The position numbers and the translations under genes are program-made. From contig OZ316895.1 of assembly GCA_973895155.1 (NCBI GenBank), positions 13,640,001 through 13,704,000 on the forward strand: 64,000 nucleotides of DNA, written 5' to 3'. Source of the DNA: Marsupella aquatica. Taxonomy: Eukaryota; Marchantiophyta. Position 1 is the stretch's first letter; every line of letters starts with the position of its first letter. Of this stretch, positions 57,430 through 64,000 are shown in pieces. The notes beneath the pieces were generated by a model. The model saw only the letters and a program-made list of their open reading frames with translations. It was not told where the DNA came from and made no database searches.

Positions 57430-58235
57430 AAAAGGTGGTAAACTCATGAAACTTGAACTTGAAACCTTACATACCACAATGAAGACTCCTACTGTTGGAC
57501 CATGCTTGTTGGGACAACTAACCTTGAACAAACTTTGCACGTACCTGGATCCGCACACCGCCAATTTTTCTAAGTGTAAATTCTTTTGTGTGCGAGGGGC
57601 TTTGGGAAAAGCCACTTTTGGGATGGGGGTTTGTGCAAAAGCTGGCTAACTTGAAACCTCACATGCAACAATGAAGACTGTTACTCTTGGATTGTGCTAG
57701 TTGGGACAACTAATGTTGAACAAATTTGCGCTTACCTGGATGTGCACACCCCTGATTTTCCAAGTCTCAAGTTTTTATGTGCAAAGAAATTTGGAGAACC
57801 CAATATGAAAAGTTTCACTTGATAGGACCCCTGAGTAATCCAGACCGTTGATTGACCTTGAATCAACGCACCTAAAACTTCAGGGGTTCTATCAAGTAAA
57901 TTTTTTTATTTTGGGGTCCCCAAATCCCTTTGCACAGAAAAACTTGAGACTTGGAAAATTAGGGGTGTGCAGATCCAGGCTCGGATCCAGGTAAGCGCAA
58001 ATTTGGGTTTGAATGGGTCCATCAAGTATATATGTGCAAAGGGATTTGGAGAACCCAATATGAAAAGTTCAAGCCCCATCCCAAAAGTGGCTTGATAGGA
58101 GAGAATAGATTGTGCAAAAAGCTGGTTTACTCATGAAGCTTGAACTTGAAACCTCACATGCAACAATAAAGACTACTACTGCTGGACTAAGCTTGCTGGG
58201 ATGACTAATGTCAAACAAACTCTTAACTCTTACAT
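57430..58235. repeat. Three diverged copies of a ~130-bp repeat, one next to a foldback element
   Basis: A segment with TTGTGCAAAAGCTGG, ACTTGAAACCTCACATGCAA, CAATGAAGACT, TGCTTGTTGGGACAACTAA and ACAAACTTTGC occurs near 57425, 57640 and 58112. The first two copies continue into a TACCTGGAT(C/G)(C/T)GCACACC segment, which in the second copy is the start of the foldback element at 57721. Confidence 0.7.
57721..58005. mobile_element. Foldback (MITE-like) element
   Basis: The left arm begins CAAATTTGCGCTTACCTGGA at 57721 and the right arm ends with its complement at 57986-58005. The arms pair over about 130 bases, including CCAAGTCTCAAGTTTTT with CTTGAGACTTGG and ACTTGATAGGACCC (57817-57830) with GGGTTCTATCAAGT (57884-57897). 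Only about 50 bases lie between. There is no coding capacity. Such long hairpins are typical of foldback or MITE elements. No clean target duplication was found. Confidence 0.7.
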
Positions 58236-58403
58236 GGATCAGAGCACCATAGGTGGCTGTCGGAATATGAAGATGCGCACCCTCATGTATTCAACTTCTG
58301 TGGGCACTGGATCGCATATGGATAATTCCACATCAAAATGTGTTAATATATGGTGTATACTGATATAAATAGAAAAAACCATCTTTATCATGAATGAGAC
58401 ATC

Positions 58404-58524
58404 TACTTGATGGACCCATGAGTGATCCAAAGGGTTGATAGATCTCAAATCAATGTACCCAAAAACTCATGGGGTTTCATGGGGTCTAGTAAATAAGACA
58501 TTTCAATTTAGGGTCCATCAAGTA
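58404..58524. mobile_element. Short relative of the foldback core
   Basis: TACTTGATGGACCC at 58404-58417 is perfectly complementary to GGGTCCATCAAGTA at 58511-58524. The inner sequence (ATGAGTGATCCA, GTTGAT, AATCAATGTACC, AAAACTCATGGGGT) follows the same order as the core of the 57721-58005 element. The two are therefore likely members of one family. Confidence 0.6.
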
Positions 58525-59589
58525 TATCTCTCAGTGACATGTTACACCGTGTGATTTAAATAGAAAAATCATGTTTATCAATTATCATAGTATGGAGTGA
58601 GGTGGTAGAATATATACAGTCCCATTATGATGGGCAATGAAAGGGGCTGGCAACATAACAACATTGACTTATGTGGGCTATGGGGTCAGGCCATAATGGG
58701 CAACATTGGATGATGGGACCCAACAGAGAACAATAAATGAGTTTTGCGACTGTAATTCCAAAACGTGACTGACTCACTTCCCCGAAAGAATATGATCCCC
58801 CACTTTGGAATCCCACAGATCGAGAAGTCAGAGGCTTTGATGAAACGGCGATGGCGATTGGATCCCGTTTCCCGATGAACGAATCCTATTTCTGATTTTC
58901 TGCAATGCTGTAGTCTGTAGACAGTAGGAGACCATGATGCTATGCTGCCAGCCAGGCCTAATAATGTCCGACAACATTGGCTTTACACCGGCCTTCTTAT
59001 CGACTCGCAGTGTCGCACTCGCTCCCTCCATCCATTCCATCGACGATCGATCCGTCGATCCACCGGCAAGGGCGGGTGGTCCTCTCATCTCATCGTTCTC
59101 TGGTCGGTCATCTCCGCACACAGAAGAAGTCCCTCTGCTGTTGAATGCTCTTATTCGTCCGGTGGCAAGTCCGAATCGTCAACCTGCCTGCCGCTTGCTT
59201 GCTTGCTTGCTCGCTGATCAGTACAAAGTAAGTTGCTGCCAGCCTTCATTTGCGCCTCACCCACATCGGGCCGCCCCCGCTATTTGGTTCTCGGGTTTTG
59301 AAGCTATTATTTTCAACCTGCGCAAATCTGGATTCTGCTTTCATCACTTTTCAAAGCTATTTGATTATCTACGCCTGGAATTCATCTTTCCTGACAATCG
59401 GCGCAAATGTTAAGGTTTAGAGAAAGAGAATGATTGTAAATCTTTCCATCAACGAGATAAGAATGCAGGATGGAAAGTCTGGTGTTAGAGGAGGTTGGGT
59501 GCAGTTCCGTAATTCCTGTCAGGAGAAGAGGTTACCCCTGTGTAACTATTTCTGGAGGGGCCTGCTATAGTCATAATCTGCTCTCCTGA

Positions 59590-59915
59590 AAAGTCTAACA
59601 GATAACCTCTTTCCGGGCAAGAGTTAAGTACGCTAGTGCAGGTCTGGGCTGGGGTTATAGACTGTAACCTACTCCCCGAATATTCAAAGAAGCTTTCTGG
59701 CTATCGCCATTCAGTTTCTTTTCATATTCCAGACGCAAGGTTATAGCCTAGAAAAGTCTAGCCGGTAACCTCTTTTCGGGCAGGAGTTGCGTACGCTAGT
59801 GCAGGTCTGGGTTGGGGTTATAGACTATAACATGTTCCCCGAATATTCAAAGAAGCTTTTCGGCTACCGTCGTTCAGCTTTTTTTCATATTCCAGATGCA
59901 AGGTTACAGCCTAGT
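59590..59915. repeat. 163-bp direct tandem duplication
   Basis: AAAAGTCTA then GGTAACCTCTTTTCGGGCA, GTACGCTAGTGCAGGTCTGG, CCCCGAATATTCAAAGAAGC and CATATTCCAGACGCAAGGTT recur at a spacing of 163 bp, starting near 59590 and 59753, at roughly 88-90 percent identity. After the second copy the sequence GCCCAGACCTGCATTACC is an inverted partial copy of the TGCAGGTCTGGG part. Confidence 0.8.
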
Positions 59916-60387
59916 AACCCTGCGCCCAGACCTGCATTACCCTATACTTTTACCCGGTCAAGTAGGAACAGAACTAGAGAACGACAGGAGGAAAGAGCCT
60001 AGGAAGAGAGCAAAGGGTGGGAACTCCGTTTTAGTGGATGAAGTGGGCATTTAGGTTTGGTGTGTAGAATAGCCTGAGAACGGGGTCAACGTGTGTATGT
60101 GAGAGGAACCATTTCCATCTCAACATTGGGGTTAATTTGGAGTCTCTGTTGCTTCCTGGTTGTTGCTTTGGTGGGAACATTGCAATTGACAAGAAAATCT
60201 TTGTTGGCCTTCGGATCTACATGCATTATCCATTCACCGATATATTAACAACATAGGTCAATTTTCATGAAGATGAATTGACTTAGCAAATGGGGTTTGC
60301 TCTGCAGCGGGGAGGAAATTCCCCCTCACTGGACCTTTGACACTAGTACCTTGTCTGTCTCGCTTACACTGAAGTTCGGCTGACGCG

Positions 60388-60589
60388 CAGAAAGTAGCAA
60401 GACAAGGACACTCATGCCTAGCTTACCTGTTTTAACAATTGCTCTCTTTGTTTCTTGGTTCGACAAGAAACATTACAAGAAATACGCACAGAAAGTAACA
60501 AGACAAGGACACTCATGCCCAGCTTACCTGTTTTAACAATTGCTCTCTTTGTTTCTTGGTTCGACAAGAAACATTACGAGAAATACGCA
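60388..60589. repeat. 101-bp direct tandem duplication, very similar copies
   Basis: CAGAAAGTAGCAAGACAAGG through AACATTACAAGAAATACGCA occurs at 60388 and again at 60489. The copies differ at only about three positions, all transitions, so the duplication is recent. Each copy contains TTTCTTGGTTCGACAAGAAA, an imperfect inverted repeat. Confidence 0.9.
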
Positions 60590-61744
60590 CAGCGGTAGCC
60601 CAGCCATTGCTACCTCCTTGGGACCTCCCTTGTCTAGGTATATTGATTGCGAAATTCAAGTCGTCAGCATCAATCACTCAATGTACTCTAAGTGACCGCC
60701 TATCCTGGTATGGATGACCTCTTTATGGATGACGGAATATTGGGCGGTGAGGTTGTAGAGGTGTTCACTCGGCAAAAGATGACAAACGTGCGGATCGCTG
60801 GAACGGAGTGTGAGACGATTGTTCGGACATTCTCAATCTTCACGTCGAACTTGATGAAGATTGTGTGTCCGAAGACATTTCCTGGAGTCCTAGTTTCGCA
60901 CCCTCCAGCCGCCTGCAATTGTCTATCCCCTCCAGGAACCTTCGCCTTGCGAGCTCATTACTGTTCATCCGTTTGGTGCCAGCTAGTCCGTAGGTCACGG
61001 ACATGTTGATCCATGTCCAGTATAGTGACAAAATGTGGTCGAGTCGATCCGCTGGATTGAGCCGGAGTCAATAAGGACTCATGACAACATGAAGTTTACT
61101 TCACAGAAAGTTCGGTGAGTACAAAGGTTCCATTCCGTAGAGTCTTCCAGACGTGTTAGCTGTAACAGGTTCTAGGTTCAGTACATGACTGCATCCTAGT
61201 CCCAATCAATTTCTCCTGACTAAAAAGAGAACCAGAACTTTATGTTCTTGGTAAAACAAACAATGGGTACGCAACCCAATCCAGTAACGATGTCCAACTT
61301 TCATACCCCTAGTTGGTTGGTGACGAAACCCAGTCGGCACGACTCCTTAACAGTTGGTCCAGACATTCACCATCTACAATTCATAGAAGCGACTCTATTG
61401 ATGATACACTCTGATGGATCGGATCTTCTATTACTTAACATATACAAAGCTTTTGCAAGTTGGTTATAGTGTTGTACACAGCAGGGGAGTATTACTATCA
61501 ATGCATAGCTGTGGCTCTAAATGAATGTCCTAAACTAACAAGATCTCGAACAGATGTAAGGAAAATGTCTTTGAGCATTTTTTCCTGAGCACTCGAAAAT
61601 GAAAGCGCTCGTGGTGCTGCTACAGATCGGCCCTGACCATGCCAAATCCTCTCGAAATACACCCACATGTACGTAAACGTATGTACTCACCTAAAGCCGG
61701 ACTATCTACCTGCTCTGGGAAGAATTAGGGAGGACTTTTTCTTT

Positions 61745-63706
61745 CTAACCCTCATACCTCCTATATTTCTTTATATAGGCGGCCTGGTGTGGACTATCAA
61801 CAAAGTTATCATCACTGTCCTCATCCATCGGTTTGGATGGAGACATATCCTTAGATGACAATTGTTTGAGAATCCTTTCTTGATTGACGTTATCTGTTCG
61901 CCTAGACCGAGCATCCCTGCTTATTCTTCGATCCTGCAAACATGACGACGAAGAATCATGTTTCCACAACTACTTCCCCTTCACAAGCTTATCCAACTCA
62001 TGCTGAAATTATGAATCATATAACTACACAATGTTTTAATTATCAGATCTCTGGTGGAGATGCAATTTTCAGCCAATTGTTCGCTTACGTCTTTGAAGGG
62101 GAAGTCCTCAGCCTCGAGCATGTGAACAACCTGGCCCATTTTCGGCCTCTTTGAAGAATCAGGATCCACACAGCGCAATGCAACCAGTAGTGACCTTTTC
62201 AGAGCTCTTGAAGTTGGCTTCGGCTCAAGATTGGGGTCTGCTACTTCCTCTGACCTTCTATTGCCAACCATCATTTTTAACCAATCCACCAAATTAACCT
62301 GCAGTGGCAAGTTCATTAACAATTGAACAATACTTTAGTGGAATGTTGTAGCACTTCCTCATTGCATTCCGATTAGGGTAACACTTGACCAAGGACGGGA
62401 ATTCACAACCTAGCACTCTCAGAATAAAACATTTTTCATTCCAGAGTTTCATCTTTTAGAGACAGAAAGCTAAGACACTAGAAGGGTAAGAGTTACCACC
62501 GGGTCATACATGCCTCAAACAAAATTCAATCAAAGACAACTACAGTGAAATCCTGAGATCCAACCAAGTTTTATTGGAGCCGAAAAATCTATACCTCTCC
62601 AGGAGGGCGACTGTAATCAACTGGATCTCTGCCCGTGATAATTTCCATCAGAAGCACACCAAAACTGTATACATCACTTCTCTCATTGAGAAGCCCAGTG
62701 TTGGCATACTCCGGGGCCACATAACTGGGAACAGTGCCACAAATTGGATTGTAAGAAAACCATGATTAGATCATTGGTAACGGATACATCCATGAAGACA
62801 ATAGAAGAACAGGGAAATTACCCAAAAGTACCCATGACACGTGTTGTAACATGGCTTTTCCCAGAACCAAGTAGCTTCGCAAGTCCGAAGTCAGAGACCT
62901 TGGCATTCCACTGCCCATCCACCAAAATATTACTCGACTTGATATCCCTGTGCACGACCTTTGGCTCCAGAGCTTCGTGTAAATAGGCCAATCTGAATGG
63001 CAGATAACAATCATTCGAGAGTTAGCATCTCTTATTATTCCATTAAGTCGACGTTACAGAACAATTTTTATCCAAATCCCTATTGCCTGCAATTCTTTAT
63101 ATGTGCCGATTGTTTACAACAGACCATATGAATTATGAGCCGTCAACTAGTACATGGGCAAGGGTAGGACGCAATACCCCTTGGCAGTGCCCATGACAAT
63201 CCTCATTCGAGCTTCCCAGGTCATGGCATTTGAGGTAGCAATAGGACCGTGCAGCCATTGCTCCAGATTACCATTGTCAACGTATTCGTAGACCAGCATC
63301 CTGTGCACAGATAAAAGCATCTTTCAGAATTGGCTGAATCCTGTGGACTAAACTGTACGTGCGGAAATGAGTTGAAATTAGACCTACCGCCTGGCCAAGT
63401 GGGACCAGGCTCTGCGACGATAGAATATAATTAATCTGAATTGTGCAAGTAAATTAGATTTATTTTGACCAGCGGCTCTTTTTCTAGTTGCGTTGACTAC
63501 ACAATGAATCTTCAGAAGGAAGAATCCATTCTCCAAGTTCTTAGTGAGGAAGACAATAAAACCCATAACGTAAGTAGGGCAGGGCGACTAGTGACCTGTG
63601 TTGTGCTCCTTCCGCACAGTAGCCGAGTAATCGAACCAAATTCTTGTGTCGGACTCTTCCGATAGCTTCCACTTCCACCCTGAATTCCTTCTCCGCTTGT
63701 CCTCGA
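61745..63706 (-). CDS. Receptor-like cytoplasmic kinase, RLCK-V type, C-terminal part
   Basis: Six exons on the minus strand join in frame: 63706-63596, 63300-63178, 62992-62822, 62724-62595, 62298-62089, 61933-61745 (stop). They encode about 311 residues covering most of a Ser/Thr kinase domain: the alpha-C region ([20 protein letters not shown]), hinge ([18 protein letters not shown]), catalytic loop [11 protein letters not shown], the APE segment ([20 protein letters not shown]), [10 protein letters not shown] and a C-terminal tail ending KKYRRYEG. This pattern matches the plant RLCK-V group (kinases like At2g42960 and At3g59110), which usually have an N-terminal membrane helix. The glycine loop and ATP-binding Lys are not in the window: exon 63706 opens with one base completing a codon, and no matching exon lies between 63707 and 64000. 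The gene therefore continues beyond the right edge. It is an RD kinase with the catalytic residues seen here intact. Confidence 0.9.
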
Positions 63707-64000
63707 CTGTAAATCACGCAGAGACATTTAGCTCGTTAGGAGAATTACATAATGACTGTAGCTTTTCGGAATATTGTATCCGCTTTCCGATTGGCCGCTG
63801 AATTCTGAGATAGCTCCACAGCTCCGACCAGCGAAGTGCATCCCCAGGACAGACTTTCGCGTAACAAGGTTCTTCTCGACTTCAGAATTCAGGAGCCCAA
63901 CTTTGTCGTCTTCTCCACGAAACAGACAAAACACTACGGGCCCTCAAAAATTCAGTAAGGAGTGAACCCCAGTTATTTTGTCCTTGAATCTCCAGGGATC
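63707..64000 (-). other. Intron of the kinase gene, continuing out of the window
   Basis: The acceptor TTTACAG lies just before the exon at 63706. The 294 bases up to the window end contain no sequence resembling the glycine-rich loop exon, so this is read as intron at least to the edge. Confidence 0.55.

Larger units (their letters stand above)
58525..61744. other. Intergenic DNA with tandem duplications
   Basis: Two duplications (59590-59915 and 60388-60589) are listed separately. 58934-59230 (+) has an open stretch ending near a GTAAGT (59228), but no recognised domain or second exon follows, so no gene is called. The right end holds the 3' flank of the kinase gene, which is on the minus strand. 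Confidence 0.4.

Noticed and set aside
58934-59413. 159-codon open stretch, possibly a first exon ending at GTAAGT (59228)
   Set aside because: No second exon or recognised domain follows, and the composition is that of low-complexity genomic DNA.
63728-63934. Open stretch on the minus strand upstream of the kinase exons
   Set aside because: It contains no glycine loop or VAVK motif, and the splice acceptor at 63707-63708 separates it from the kinase exon. It is read as intron.
1-64000. CRISPR arrays, bacterial operons, rRNA genes
   Set aside because: The window is intron-rich nuclear plant-lineage DNA. No regularly spaced identical short repeats or rRNA-like sequences were seen.

Overview
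This is nuclear DNA of a plant-lineage (streptophyte) eukaryote. The genes are split by many short GT-AG introns (roughly 80-600 bases). One gene is a ferrochelatase carrying the chlorophyll-binding (CAB) tail of the plastid type, and the others (DCAF1, a plant-type S-adenosylmethionine carrier, a receptor-like cytoplasmic kinase) match plant family members best. Several LTR retrotransposons and AT-rich repeats separate the genes. The sequence alone does not fix the clade. The moderate gene density and the retroelement types would fit a bryophyte, lycophyte, fern or charophyte better than a large angiosperm genome, but that is an inference.

Layout. 1-5271 (- strand): the end of an LTR retroelement with a partial gag ORF running off the left edge, a primer-binding-like site, and what looks like one very long LTR (603-5271) holding a 1124-codon ORF. 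It has apparently inserted into a + strand Ty3/gypsy element (5272-9421), which has lost its 5' part and has decayed reverse transcriptase and RNase H but a long open integrase that ends in a PHD finger. 11831-14846 (+): mitochondrial/plastid carrier SAMC, 11 exons. 16.2-18.3 kb (-): coding-like blocks of an unrecognised, apparently broken gene. 18.4-27.1 kb: tandem repeats, a TIR element flanked by TA (20323-21954) and AT-rich sequence. 27148-35915 (+): DCAF1, 14 exons, 2073 residues, the substrate receptor of CUL4-DDB1 ubiquitin ligases. 40498-47331 (-): a structurally complete Ty1/copia element with 344-bp LTRs and a 5-bp target duplication, but a polyprotein full of stops. 49006-52607 (+): ferrochelatase with CAB domain, 10 exons. 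52.6-61.7 kb: repeats, including a foldback element family. 61745-63706 (-): the last six exons of a receptor-like cytoplasmic kinase, whose 5' part lies beyond the right edge.

The four host genes do not form a functional cluster. SAMC imports the methyl donor into organelles, ferrochelatase makes haem in plastids, DCAF1 works in nuclear protein turnover and the kinase in signalling. The most unusual features are the mobile elements: a PHD finger on a gypsy integrase (where chromoviruses carry a chromodomain), a giant LTR with its own long ORF, and nonsense decay dominated by CAG to TAG changes, as expected from cytosine methylation in CHG context.
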